Source: Methylohalobius sp964654415
GTDB taxonomy: Bacteria > Pseudomonadota > Gammaproteobacteria > Methylococcales > Methylothermaceae
Assembly (NCBI GenBank): GCA_964654415.1
Contig: CAZZIP010000003.1
Coordinates: forward strand, 62,001 to 126,000
DNA length: 64,000 bases
Direction: 5' to 3'
The position numbers and the translations under genes were made by a program. The notes beneath the pieces are model-generated. The model saw nothing but the letters and a program-made list of their open reading frames with translations. It had not been told where the DNA came from and did no database searches. This document shows positions 36,488-46,111 of the stretch, one piece after another. Every line of letters starts with the position of its first letter. The stretch's first letter is position 1.

Positions 36488-37441
36488 CTATTCTTCTAAG
36501 AACTTTTCCGCATCCAGCGCTGCCATGCAGCCTGTGCCAGCAGAGGTCACCGCTTGACGGTAGACTGGATCGGCCACATCCCCGGCGGCAAACACCCCAG
36601 GCACGCTGGTAGCCGTAGCATTGCCTTGGTTGTCGCCATTGCCTTTGACCTTGATGTAGCCGCGGTCGAGCTCAAGCTGTCCCTTGAAAATATCGGTATT
36701 GGGCGTGTGACCGATGGCGATGAATACCCCAGAAAGCTTGATTTCTTTAGTAACCCCCGTGTGGACGTGCTTGATCCTGATCCCGTTAACGCCTTTGTCG
36801 TCCCCTAAGATTTCCTCCACTACGTGGTTCCATTCGATGCTGACCTTGCCTTTGTCAACCTGTTTCATCAATCGGTCGACCAGAATCTTCTCCGCCCGCA
36901 GCTTGTCGCGGCGGTGGATCAGCGTCACATGGGAGCAGATGTTGGCCAGATAAATGGCTTCTTCCACGGCGGTATTGCCACCACCGACGACTGCCACTGG
37001 CTGATCTTTGTAAAAAAAACCGTCGCAGGTGGCGCACGCCGACACACCGCGACCTTTGTATTTTTCTTCCGAAGGCAACCCTAGATACTTGGCTGAGGAG
37101 CCGGTAGCGATGATCAGGGCATCGCAGGTATAAGTGCCGGCGTCACCGGTTAGGATAAAAGGGCGTTTAGAAAGATCGACTGCTTGGATTTGGTCAAAGA
37201 CGATCTCGGTCTCAAAGCGTTCGACGTGGCGGCGCATGCGATCCATCAATTCGGGTCCCTGAACGCCATCTGGTTCACCTGGCCAGTTTTCCACATCGGT
37301 AGTGGTCATCAATTGACCTCCCTGTTCTATGCCTGTGATCAAAACCGGTTTCAGGTTGGCACGGGCCGCATAGATAGCCGCGGTATATCCGGCCGGTCCA
37401 GATCCTAGAATCAGCAAGCGGCAATGTTTAGGTTCAGTCAT
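36488..37441 (-). CDS. trxB: Thioredoxin reductase
   Basis: 317-residue FAD/NADPH flavoenzyme that reduces thioredoxin. FAD loop GSGPAGYTAAIYAARANL (13-30), redox motif CATC at 136-139, NADPH loop GGGNTAVEEAIYL and the C-terminal FAD block GVFAAGDVAD are intact. First gene of the trxB-aat-bpt minus-strand run and divergent from ftsK. Confidence 0.96.
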   Translation of the reverse strand: MTEPKHCRLLILGSGPAGYTAAIYAARANLKPVLITGIEQGGQLMTTTDVENWPGEPDGVQGPELMDRMRRHVERFETEIVFDQIQAVDLSKRPFILTGDAGTYTCDALIIATGSSAKYLGLPSEEKYKGRGVSACATCDGFFYKDQPVAVVGGGNTAVEEAIYLANICSHVTLIHRRDKLRAEKILVDRLMKQVDKGKVSIEWNHVVEEILGDDKGVNGIRIKHVHTGVTKEIKLSGVFIAIGHTPNTDIFKGQLELDRGYIKVKGNGDNQGNATATSVPGVFAAGDVADPVYRQAVTSAGTGCMAALDAEKFLEE

Positions 37442-37583
37442 GGGTCGGATTCCTCAAAATAATGGAATTGGTGCGCGTCATATAATATCGCGTCCTGTTC
37501 GTGCGAGGTAAAGTCAGCTTGCTTACAGTGCCAGTTTCATCAACAATGTTAATAATTAAATCGATCAGCTAGCTTAACATCCC

Positions 37584-39938
37584 TTGTCCCAGACTAAAAA
37601 AGCAGTTTCCGAAGCTACCACGATGGAACGAGTAGCTCACGGTTTACGCGAAATCGGGTTGTTGGGTTACCTGGCTCTAAGCTTCTACCTGCTCTTGTCT
37701 TTGTTAACTTTCAATCCCCAGGACTCGGGTTGGCGCCATACCGGAAGCGAGCGTCCCCCGGCCAATGCCGGAGGCTTGGCGGGAGCTTGGCTGGCGGATT
37801 TCGCGCTTTCGCTGCTCGGAGGGACGGCGTTTTTAATTCCGGTAATGCTTGCCTGGCACGGTTTCCTGGTCTATCGACGTCGGGCCGGCTCTAGCGCTAA
37901 CCGGTTAGTGTTGACCCTCCGCTGGTTGGGATTTGCCGTGACGGTATTGACGGGTGCAGGGATCTTGTACGTTCACTTTGTCTGGTTGCCATTGGGGTTA
38001 CCTGAGACCAACGGTGGAATCGTAGGTGTTCTGATCGGAGAATGGCTGCTTCAGCGCTTCGGTGCAGTTGGTGCGACGCTAGCATTGCTAGTGGGTTTTC
38101 TCGCCGGAGCGACTCTATTCACAGGGCTTTCATGGCTCGCCCTGATGGAAACGATCGGCAAATATGTATTGCTCGCCTGGAACTATGTAGCGGCAAAGTC
38201 CAGAAATCTGCAAGTTTTACACCTGTCTTCGCGCTTCAAGGTCCCGTCCCAAGGGGAGGGGGTTCAAACGCGAAAGGTTGCAGAGCCAAAACGCAAGATC
38301 AAGCGTGAACCCAGGCTTGGATTTGAGGAAAAGCCGGTGGGAGCTCCAGCACCACCCAAGGGCCAGGTTGAGGTGGTGGTTTCCAAATCCTCCATCCGCA
38401 ACCAACTAGATTCAAAAGACATAAAAGAATCTGCTCAGCTAAAGCCGTCGAGCGGGTCGATTCTGCCCCCCCTGGACCTCCTCGACCGGGGAGAGAAAAT
38501 CGAGTTTGGATATTCTGAAGACGACTTAGCGCTCATCTCCCGCCATGTTGAGGCAGTACTGGCGGATTTCGGAGTTCAGGCGGAAGTTAAGGAAGTCCAT
38601 CCAGGGCCGGTGATCACCCGGTTCGAGATCAAGCCAGCTCCTGGTATCAAAGGCAGTCGGATCAGCAACCTCAGTACCGATTTGGCGCGTTCTTTGTCGG
38701 TTCCGAGCGTGCGCGTGGTAGAGGTGATTCCGGGCAAGTCCTATGTAGGGCTAGAAATCCCAAATCGCAGGCGGGAGACCGTCTATTTGCGGGAGATTCT
38801 GGAAAGCCGCGAATATCAGCAAGCGAGATCTCCGGTAACCTTAGTGCTCGGCAAGGACATCTCCGGCCATCCGGTAGTGGCGGATTTAGCCAAAATGCCC
38901 CATCTGCTCGTAGCCGGAACCACCGGTTCCGGCAAGTCGGTGGCGATCAACGCCATGATTTTGAGCATGTTATATAAGGCGGAGCCACAGGAGGTCAGGA
39001 TGATCATGATCGACCCGAAGATGCTGGAGCTGTCGGTCTATGAAGGCATTCCGCACCTTTTGAGCCCGGTGGTCACCGACATGAAAGAAGCCGCTTCTGC
39101 CTTGCGTTGGTGCGTGGCGGAAATGGAGCGCCGTTATCGCTTGATGTCCACTCTCAAGGTGCGCAACCTGGTCAGTTATAACCGTAAAGTGCAGGATGCG
39201 ATCGAGCAAGGAGAGCCGATTAAAGATCCGACTTTCCGGGCAAACAGACTAGGCGAGGATGAGACCTGGCCGATTTTGGAGCCGTTGCCAGTCATCGTGG
39301 TGGTGATCGACGAACTGGCCGATATGATGATGGTCGTCGGCAAAAAAGTAGAGGAGTTGATCGCTCGCCTAGCGCAGAAGGCGCGCGCTGCAGGGATCCA
39401 TTTGATCCTGGCCACCCAGCGCCCGTCGGTGGACGTGTTGACTGGCTTGATCAAGGCCAACGTCCCGACCAGGATCGCATTTCAGGTGTCTTCCAAAGTC
39501 GATTCGCGTACTATCCTCGATCAGGGTGGGGCAGAAACCTTGCTCGGATGCGGAGACATGCTTTATCTGCCGCCCGGTACCGGGTTTCCACTGCGCGCTC
39601 ATGGAGCGTTCGTAGGCGATCACGAAGTCCTCAAGGTGGTAGAGTACTTGAGGCAGCTTGGGAGTCCCAAGTACATCGAGGACATCACTCGATTTCAGGA
39701 AGATGCTGACTCAAGAGAAGGTAAGGAACTGGATGGTGAGATGGATCCTTTATACGATGAGGCAGTGCGTTTTGTCACCGAGACTCGGCGGGTTTCTATT
39801 TCCAGCATCCAACGCAAGTTCAAGATCGGCTACAATCGCGCTGCGCGAATCGTCGAAGACATGGAACGAGCTGGAATAGTAAGCGGAGCCGAAGGAAATG
39901 GTTCGCGTTCAGTATTGGTCCCGCCGCTGGAGGATTAA
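37584..39938 (+). CDS. ftsK: DNA translocase FtsK
   Basis: 784 residues: four N-terminal membrane helices (about 30-205), a short linker (about 210-300), the RecA-like motor (Walker A TTGSGKSV near residue 446, Walker B VIDELADMMMV) and the C-terminal gamma winged helix (about 720-784, FKIGYNRAARIVEDMERAGIV). FtsK pumps DNA toward dif following KOPS octamers and activates XerCD. The gamma domain that reads KOPS is complete. Start is a TTG at 37584; an ATG at 37623 is an alternative, neither with a clear Shine-Dalgarno. dif itself lies 10 kb downstream in this window. Confidence 0.93.
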   Translation: MSQTKKAVSEATTMERVAHGLREIGLLGYLALSFYLLLSLLTFNPQDSGWRHTGSERPPANAGGLAGAWLADFALSLLGGTAFLIPVMLAWHGFLVYRRRAGSSANRLVLTLRWLGFAVTVLTGAGILYVHFVWLPLGLPETNGGIVGVLIGEWLLQRFGAVGATLALLVGFLAGATLFTGLSWLALMETIGKYVLLAWNYVAAKSRNLQVLHLSSRFKVPSQGEGVQTRKVAEPKRKIKREPRLGFEEKPVGAPAPPKGQVEVVVSKSSIRNQLDSKDIKESAQLKPSSGSILPPLDLLDRGEKIEFGYSEDDLALISRHVEAVLADFGVQAEVKEVHPGPVITRFEIKPAPGIKGSRISNLSTDLARSLSVPSVRVVEVIPGKSYVGLEIPNRRRETVYLREILESREYQQARSPVTLVLGKDISGHPVVADLAKMPHLLVAGTTGSGKSVAINAMILSMLYKAEPQEVRMIMIDPKMLELSVYEGIPHLLSPVVTDMKEAASALRWCVAEMERRYRLMSTLKVRNLVSYNRKVQDAIEQGEPIKDPTFRANRLGEDETWPILEPLPVIVVVIDELADMMMVVGKKVEELIARLAQKARAAGIHLILATQRPSVDVLTGLIKANVPTRIAFQVSSKVDSRTILDQGGAETLLGCGDMLYLPPGTGFPLRAHGAFVGDHEVLKVVEYLRQLGSPKYIEDITRFQEDADSREGKELDGEMDPLYDEAVRFVTETRRVSISSIQRKFKIGYNRAARIVEDMERAGIVSGAEGNGSRSVLVPPLED

Positions 39939-40568
39939 ATGCATTTCTATTGGATCGCTTGTTGCCTCTGGATCGCGCTGCTGAGCGGGTGGTCTGCAGT
40001 CGCTTTGGGGACGCCAGCAGAACAGGAATTGGATCGATTTTTAGCCAAAGTACATACCTTGTCGGCTGTCTTTGTGCAACAGATGCTCGACGAGCAGGGA
40101 CAAGTAAGTCAACAAAATCACGGCCACTTTTATCTGAAACGACCGGGTAAGTTCCGTTGGACCTACGAAACCCCTTACCGCCAGGAAATCATCGCCGATG
40201 GGAACAAGGTTTGGTTTTATGATCCGGATTTGGAACAAGTGACGGTCAAGACCATTGATGCTGCCTTGGGTTCGGCTCCTGCCTTGCTGCTCAGCGGAGA
40301 AATAGATCTCAACCAGCGCTTCGTGGTTGCCGGCCAAGGCAGGCAGGGAGAGCGGAGCTGGGTCGAACTTAGGCCTAAGAGCGAGGAGGACGTTTTCAGG
40401 CGCGTCAAGGTAGAGCTCACCGCAGGAGTGTTGAGTTCAATGGAGTTGGCGGATAATTTCGGTCAGCTTACTCGGATTCAATTCGAACAGGTCCAGCTGA
40501 ATCCGCCGCTTGCAGACAGCTTGTTCCAATTTAAACCGCCACCTGGCGTAGATATGTTCGAAGGTTGA
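39939..40568 (+). CDS. lolA: Outer-membrane lipoprotein carrier LolA
   Basis: 209 residues with a signal peptide (LWIALLSGWSAVALG). FVQQMLDEQGQVSQQNHGHFYLKRPGKFRW and IIADGNKVWFYDPDLEQVTV, quoted in short form, are typical LolA strands. It ferries lipoproteins from LolCDE to LolB. Its ATG directly follows the ftsK stop codon, the usual ftsK-lolA pairing. Confidence 0.92.
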   Translation: MHFYWIACCLWIALLSGWSAVALGTPAEQELDRFLAKVHTLSAVFVQQMLDEQGQVSQQNHGHFYLKRPGKFRWTYETPYRQEIIADGNKVWFYDPDLEQVTVKTIDAALGSAPALLLSGEIDLNQRFVVAGQGRQGERSWVELRPKSEEDVFRRVKVELTAGVLSSMELADNFGQLTRIQFEQVQLNPPLADSLFQFKPPPGVDMFEG

Positions 40569-40660
40569 TAGACGCTGATCTATCTTGCCCGTTGGGAGAT
40601 GCGTCACACCTGCTGTCTTAAGATATAATTTAAGTGATTTTTCCACCACGGGAAACGTTC

Positions 40661-41167
40661 TTGACCTGGATCGACTACGCCATTCTCGCAATCATCTGCA
40701 TTTCAGCGTTGGTAGGTTTGATGCGTGGCCTCGTCCGAGAGATCTTTTCTCTATTCAGCTGGATCGCTGCGCTATGGGTTGGAATTTATTACTCTTCGGC
40801 GTTAAGTCCTGCACTGAAAGCGTGGATATCCCACTCAGGCATACGGACCGTTACGGCTTTTGCTATCTTGTTCCTTGCTACCTTAGTTTTAGGCAAAGTA
40901 GTTGGGTATTTGATCGGTAGTTTAATCGATCAATCCCTGCTCAGCGGCGTAAATCGCCTAGGCGGCATGTTGTTTGGTGGCGCGCGCGGGCTGTTGTTGG
41001 TCCTGATTTTGGTGCTGGTGGCGGATCGTCTTAGATTGTCACACCAAGTTTGGTGGCGACAATCGCAGTTTTTGCCATCGCTAGAGCACTTTGCGGAAGT
41101 TCTCAGCCAGCAGCCCTTTAGGGATTATTTGCACCTCGTGTCAAAACCTTTGGCTTTTCGGAATTAA
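40661..41167 (+). CDS. cvpA: CvpA-family membrane protein
   Basis: 168 residues with four membrane helices. LTWIDYAILAIICISALVG and MRGLVREIFSLFSWIAALW are typical of CvpA (colicin V production protein family). I start at TTG 40661, eight bases after GGGAAA, because the protein then begins like other CvpA proteins; the in-frame GTG at 40634 would add nine residues. It is 3 bp before purF, the normal linkage. Confidence 0.85.
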   Translation: MTWIDYAILAIICISALVGLMRGLVREIFSLFSWIAALWVGIYYSSALSPALKAWISHSGIRTVTAFAILFLATLVLGKVVGYLIGSLIDQSLLSGVNRLGGMLFGGARGLLLVLILVLVADRLRLSHQVWWRQSQFLPSLEHFAEVLSQQPFRDYLHLVSKPLAFRN

Positions 41168-41170
41168 ACC

Positions 41171-42676
41171 ATGTGCGGGATTGTCGGTATCGTCTCTCAT
41201 ACTCCGGTTAATCAGGAATTGTACGAAGCGCTGACCGTCCTCCAGCACCGGGGGCAGGACGCAGCTGGGATCGTCACTTATGAAGCGGGAAGGTTTTATT
41301 TGCGCAAAGATCGTGGCTTGGTGCGCGATGTATTTGAAACCTCGCACATGCTGAACTTGCCCGGAACCATGGGAATCGGTCATGTGCGTTATCCGACCGC
41401 TGGTTGTTTAAGTCCTACTGAAGCCCAGCCTTTCTATGTCAATTCTCCTTATGGGATTGCTCTGGGGCACAACGGCAATCTGACCAACGCAGAACAACTC
41501 AAGCAGGAATTGTTCCTTCAGGATCAGCGGCATATCAACACCGATTCTGATTCTGAAGTGTTACTCAACGTCTTCGCCCACGAATTACAGCGCTTGGGTA
41601 AGCTGCGCCTGGATGTCAACGATGTTTTCGACGCGGTGGCTGAGGTCCACCGGCGCTGCCGCGGCGCTTATGCGGTGGTAGCTATGATCACCGGTTTCGG
41701 CATCCTGGGCTTCCGGGACCCTTTCGGAATTCGACCAGCGGTGATTGGGAGACGCGAGTCCCGTATGGGAGAAGAATATATGATCGCCTCCGAAAGCGTC
41801 GCCCTAGATGTATTAGGGTTCGAGTTGGTGCGTGACATCGAACCTGGAGAGGCCGTGTTCATCGAAAAAAACGGCCGTCTGCACAGCCGCCGGTGCGCCG
41901 ATACAAAAATACACGCACCGTGCATTTTCGAGTTCGTCTATTTTGCCCGCCCCGATTCGATCATGGACAAGATCTCCGTTCACAAAGCCAGATTGCGTAT
42001 GGGCGAAAAGCTGGCAGAGAAAATCCTGACTCTCCGTCCGGATCATGACATCGACGTGGTCATCCCAATTCCAGATACGAGCCGCACTGCGGCTATGGAG
42101 TTGGCTAGCCGGTTGAAGGTAAAGTATCGGGAGGGATTCATCAAAAACCGCTATATCGGCCGTACCTTTATCATGCCTGGCCAGCAGTTACGCCAACAAT
42201 CAGTTCGGCGCAAGCTCAATCCGATCGATCTGGAGTTTAAAGGGAAAAACGTGCTGTTGGTGGATGACTCCATCGTTCGCGGCACGACCTCTCAGCAGAT
42301 CATTCAGATGGCTAGGGATGCAGGCGCCAAGAAAGTCTATTTCGCCTCCGCCTCTCCGCCGGTGCGTTATCCTTATGTCTACGGCATCGACATGCCGGCC
42401 GCCAGCGAATTGATTGCCCACGGCCGCAGCGAGGCTCAGGTGCAAAACTTGCTCGGGGCAGACTGGCTGATCTATCAGGACCTAGAGGATCTGGTAGAAG
42501 CCGTGCGGCGCGGCAATCCCAAGCTCGAGCGATTCGAAACCAGTTGTTTCAACGGGGAGTATGTGACCGGCGACATCACTCCAGAATACCTCGAACGGCT
42601 TAAATCCTGCCGCTCTGACGCCAGCAAGGCAAGGGCTACAGAATACGGCAGACTGACCGACTTGATATCCGTTTAG
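41171..42676 (+). CDS. purF: Amidophosphoribosyltransferase
   Basis: 501 residues. Class II glutamine amidotransferase with the N-terminal nucleophile Cys2 (MCGIVGIV), LQHRGQDAAGI and GHVRYPTAG; the phosphoribosyltransferase half has the PRPP loop VLLVDDSIVRGTTS. First committed step of purine synthesis. Part of cvpA-purF-metZ-ugd. Confidence 0.97.
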   Translation: MCGIVGIVSHTPVNQELYEALTVLQHRGQDAAGIVTYEAGRFYLRKDRGLVRDVFETSHMLNLPGTMGIGHVRYPTAGCLSPTEAQPFYVNSPYGIALGHNGNLTNAEQLKQELFLQDQRHINTDSDSEVLLNVFAHELQRLGKLRLDVNDVFDAVAEVHRRCRGAYAVVAMITGFGILGFRDPFGIRPAVIGRRESRMGEEYMIASESVALDVLGFELVRDIEPGEAVFIEKNGRLHSRRCADTKIHAPCIFEFVYFARPDSIMDKISVHKARLRMGEKLAEKILTLRPDHDIDVVIPIPDTSRTAAMELASRLKVKYREGFIKNRYIGRTFIMPGQQLRQQSVRRKLNPIDLEFKGKNVLLVDDSIVRGTTSQQIIQMARDAGAKKVYFASASPPVRYPYVYGIDMPAASELIAHGRSEAQVQNLLGADWLIYQDLEDLVEAVRRGNPKLERFETSCFNGEYVTGDITPEYLERLKSCRSDASKARATEYGRLTDLISV

Positions 42677-43864
42677 GTGGATGCTGTGACTGCTGACTGG
42701 AACCAATTCGGCATTGAAACCCAAAGCATCCGCGCAGGACAGCATCGCACTCCGGAGCAAGAACACTCCGACCCGATCTTTGTCACTTCCAGCTACGTTT
42801 TCGACAATGCCCGCCAGGCCCAGGCGCGGTTCTCAGGGGAAGAACCAGGAAATATCTATTCCCGGTTTACCAATCCCACTGTGCGTGCCTTTGAAGAACG
42901 CCTAGCCGCATTAGAAGGCGGGGAGCGCTGTATTGCCACTGCCTCCGGGATGGCGGCTATTTTGACCTTGTGCATGGGGCTGCTCAAAGCGGGTGATCAC
43001 GTGGTGTGCTCGCGCTCGGTGTTCGGCAACACCGTTTTGCTGTTCAAGAATTATCTGGCCAAATTCGGCGTCGAGACCTCGTTCGTCAGCCTATGCGACC
43101 TGAATGCTTGGGAAACGGCCATTCGTCCCAACACGCGCTTTTTGTTCTTGGAAACTCCCTCTAACCCATTGACAGAGATTGCTGACATCGTTTTGCTGTC
43201 AGAGTTAGCCCATTCATCAGGCTGCCTGTTGGTGGTCGATAACGTATTCTGCACTCCCGCCCTCCAAAGGCCGCTCGCTCTTGGTGCTGATCTCGTCGTG
43301 CATTCGGCCACCAAATACCTGGACGGGCAGGGCCGCTGCGTCGGAGGGGCCATCGTGGGGAAAGCCGAGTTGCTCGATCAAGCTATCTATCCATTCCTCA
43401 GGACCGGCGGGGCGGCTTTGAGTCCGTTCAATGCCTGGGTGTTCTTGAAGGGTCTTGAAACCTTGGAGCTGAGAATGCGCGCGCATTGCGACAATGCTCT
43501 CAAACTAGCCCGCTGGCTCGAAAGTCACCCATGCATCGAGCGCGTTTATTATCCGGGCCTTCCTTCGCATCCCCAATACGAGTTGGCCAATCTCCAGCAG
43601 AAGGGGGCCGGGGGAATAGTTAGCTTCGTCGTCAGGGGAGGGCGGGAAGCGGCCTGGAAGCTAATCGATAACACTCGATTGATTTCAATCACCGCGAACC
43701 TAGGAGACGTGAAAACGACGATCACTCATCCGGCGACTACCACCCATGGCCGCCTGTCCGAGGAAGAACGCAAGCAGGCTGGCATTTCGGAGGGTTTGGT
43801 GCGCATTTCAGTGGGGCTAGAGACGATCGAAGATATTATCGCCGATCTGGAACGCGGATTATGA
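42677..43864 (+). CDS. metZ: O-succinylhomoserine sulfhydrylase
   Basis: 395-residue gamma-family PLP enzyme; PLP lysine at about residue 212 in VHSATKYLDGQGR. SGMAAILTLCMGLL and VFGNTVLLFKNYLAKFGVE match MetZ, which makes homocysteine directly from O-succinylhomoserine and sulfide. It starts with a GTG right after the purF stop, and position after purF is the common gammaproteobacterial arrangement. Overlaps ugd by 4 bp. Confidence 0.93.
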   Translation: MDAVTADWNQFGIETQSIRAGQHRTPEQEHSDPIFVTSSYVFDNARQAQARFSGEEPGNIYSRFTNPTVRAFEERLAALEGGERCIATASGMAAILTLCMGLLKAGDHVVCSRSVFGNTVLLFKNYLAKFGVETSFVSLCDLNAWETAIRPNTRFLFLETPSNPLTEIADIVLLSELAHSSGCLLVVDNVFCTPALQRPLALGADLVVHSATKYLDGQGRCVGGAIVGKAELLDQAIYPFLRTGGAALSPFNAWVFLKGLETLELRMRAHCDNALKLARWLESHPCIERVYYPGLPSHPQYELANLQQKGAGGIVSFVVRGGREAAWKLIDNTRLISITANLGDVKTTITHPATTTHGRLSEEERKQAGISEGLVRISVGLETIEDIIADLERGL

Positions 43865-45201
43865 AAGTAACGATTTATGGCTCAGGTTACGTGGGCTTGG
43901 TGACTGGCGCGTGTCTTGCCGAAGTAGGCAATGACGTCCTTTGCATGGACGTCGACGAGCATAAAGTAGAACGCCTGAACTTAGGTGAGGTGCCGATTTA
44001 CGAACCTGGGCTGGATCAGTTGATCGCCCGCAATCGCAGGGCAGGTCGCCTGGCGTTTACGACCGATCCCGAGCGAGCAGTCGCCCATGGCCTGTTTCAG
44101 TTTATCGCCGTCGGTACCCCCCCAGAAGAGGACGGCAGTGCCGATCTCAAATACGTGCTTGAGGTTGTCAGAACCATCGCCGAACGGATGGAGGAATACC
44201 GCATCGTAGTCAACAAGTCTACGGTGCCGGTTGGGACTGCCGATCGTGTCCGAAGAGAAATTCAAACCATACTCGCCAAACGGGGTCGGGAAATCGAGTT
44301 CGACGTGGTCTCCAATCCGGAATTTCTCAAGGAAGGTGCCGCCATCGACGATTTTCTCCGGCCGGACCGGATCATCGTCGGCACGGATAACCCGCGCACC
44401 ACCGAACTTCTCAAAGCCTTGTATGCCCCCTTCAACCGCAACCACGAACGCGTGATCGCGATGGATATCCGTTCGGCAGAACTGACCAAGTACGCTGCCA
44501 ATGCGATGCTTGCCACGAAAATTAGCCTGATGAACGAGCTGGCTGGTCTTGCAGAGGTGTTGGGGGCCGATATCGAAAAAGTCCGGATTGGAATCGGCGC
44601 CGATCCTAGGATCGGCTACCATTTCATTTATCCTGGTTGTGGCTACGGCGGCTCCTGTTTTCCAAAGGATGTCAAAGCCTTGGAACGCACCGCTCAAGCA
44701 GTGGGATACTCAACCGAATTGCTGCGCGCGGTAGACAGTGTCAATGAGCGCCAAAAGCGCCGTCTGTACGAGAAAATCGAGCGCTATTACGAAGGCCATC
44801 TCAAAGGTAAGACATTTGCGCTGTGGGGACTGGCTTTCAAGCCCAATACTGACGACATGCGCGAGGCTCCAAGCCGGACTTTGATGGAGGCCCTATGGGA
44901 AGCAGGCGCCAAAGTCAAGGCTTACGATCCAGCCGCCAAAGGCGAAGCGCTTAAGATCTATGGCCAGCGGGAAGATCTGATATTGGCTGAGAGCCCGATG
45001 GCCGCCCTGGAAAATGCCGACGGTTTGGCGTTGGTGACCGAGTGGAACGAGTTTCGCAGTCCGGATTTTAGCGCGATGAAAAAAGCCATGCGGCGAGCGG
45101 TGATTTTCGATGGTCGCAATCTTTACGACCCGGTCAGCGTGCGCCAGCACGGCTTTGATTATTTCGCTATCGGCCGACCGGCGGTCAGGGTTTCCACATG
45201 A
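43861..45201 (+). CDS. ugd: UDP-glucose 6-dehydrogenase
   Basis: 446 residues. NAD-binding GYVGLVTGACLAEVGNDV at the N-terminus, NKSTVPVGTADRVR, NPEFLKEGAAIDDF and the catalytic Cys266 in GCGYGGSCFPKDVKAL. Makes UDP-glucuronate for polysaccharide or lipid A modification. Last gene of the purF run; its 3' end overlaps the convergent deacetylase-like gene by 43 bp. Confidence 0.95.
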   Translation: MKVTIYGSGYVGLVTGACLAEVGNDVLCMDVDEHKVERLNLGEVPIYEPGLDQLIARNRRAGRLAFTTDPERAVAHGLFQFIAVGTPPEEDGSADLKYVLEVVRTIAERMEEYRIVVNKSTVPVGTADRVRREIQTILAKRGREIEFDVVSNPEFLKEGAAIDDFLRPDRIIVGTDNPRTTELLKALYAPFNRNHERVIAMDIRSAELTKYAANAMLATKISLMNELAGLAEVLGADIEKVRIGIGADPRIGYHFIYPGCGYGGSCFPKDVKALERTAQAVGYSTELLRAVDSVNERQKRRLYEKIERYYEGHLKGKTFALWGLAFKPNTDDMREAPSRTLMEALWEAGAKVKAYDPAAKGEALKIYGQREDLILAESPMAALENADGLALVTEWNEFRSPDFSAMKKAMRRAVIFDGRNLYDPVSVRQHGFDYFAIGRPAVRVST

Positions 45202-46085
45202 GCGGCTACGCTGGCCGCCAAAGCGGTCAGGTGATAACCGCCTTCCAGGCTGGAAACCAACGGGACGCCAAATTCCAGCAGCCGAGCGCTGATCCAGGCA
45301 AAATCGTCTTCCTGAAGGAGCAGAGAGGCGAGTGGATCTTTGGCGTGCGCGTCAAACCCGGCCGAAACCAGAAGCAGTTGGGGCTGAAAGTCTGCGATGG
45401 CTGGCAGAATCCGCTCGCTTACCGCAGCTCGGAAACGCCCGCTGGCAGTACCAGGGGGCAGGGGCACATTGATCAGATTGCCACACCCGGTTTCTTCTGC
45501 CCGGCCAGTCCCAGGATAGAGGGGAGATTGATGCGTGGAAGCATACAAAACCCGAGGATCGCTTTCGAACGCGGCCTGGGTACCGTTGCCGTGGTGGACG
45601 TCGAAGTCGACGATTGCGACCCGCGCCAGTTTGAGCTGCTCCAGAGCATGGCGGGCCGCAATGGCGACGTTGTTGAACAGACAAAATCCCATAGCGCGAT
45701 TGGGCTCGGCATGGTGCCCCGGAGGGCGAATGGCGCAAAAGGCGTTGTCCGCCTCCCCACGCATCACCGCTTCTACGGCGGCGCACACCGCGCCTGCAGC
45801 ACGCAGGGCAGCCTCCCAGGAGCCGGGAGAGACTACGGTATCTGGGTCTATGAAAGCATAGCCGCTCTCTGGAATGGCCGCCTTTACCGCCTCGATGTGG
45901 CCTTGGGTGTGAACCAAGGCTAGCTGCGCGTGCTTCGCTGCGGGCGCGGTGTGCCACTCCAAGGTAGCAAAGCGAGCACTGGAGAGGATTTCGAGAATGA
46001 CTTCGAGGCGAGCGCGACACTCCGGGTGGCCGGAGCCGGTATCGTGATCGAGACAAGCAGGATGGGTATAAACTCGGGTAGTCAT
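45159..46085 (-). CDS. Histone-deacetylase-family amidohydrolase
   Basis: 308 residues from ATG 46085 (TTRVYTHPACLDHDTGSGHPECRAR, in short HPACLDHDTGSGHPECR). Zn and catalytic blocks are present: IRPPGHHAEPNRAMGFCLFNN, VDFDVHHGNGTQ and the later GFDAHAKDPLA. Bacterial members deacetylate acetylpolyamines, acetoin-related or unknown acyl-amides. A TTG at 46097 would add four residues. It is divergent from manC with a 26-bp gap. Confidence 0.92.
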   Translation of the reverse strand: MTTRVYTHPACLDHDTGSGHPECRARLEVILEILSSARFATLEWHTAPAAKHAQLALVHTQGHIEAVKAAIPESGYAFIDPDTVVSPGSWEAALRAAGAVCAAVEAVMRGEADNAFCAIRPPGHHAEPNRAMGFCLFNNVAIAARHALEQLKLARVAIVDFDVHHGNGTQAAFESDPRVLYASTHQSPLYPGTGRAEETGCGNLINVPLPPGTASGRFRAAVSERILPAIADFQPQLLLVSAGFDAHAKDPLASLLLQEDDFAWISARLLEFGVPLVSSLEGGYHLTALAASVAAHVETLTAGRPIAK

Positions 46086-46111
46086 AGCAGGTTTCAAAAG
46101 TTAAGGAAAAA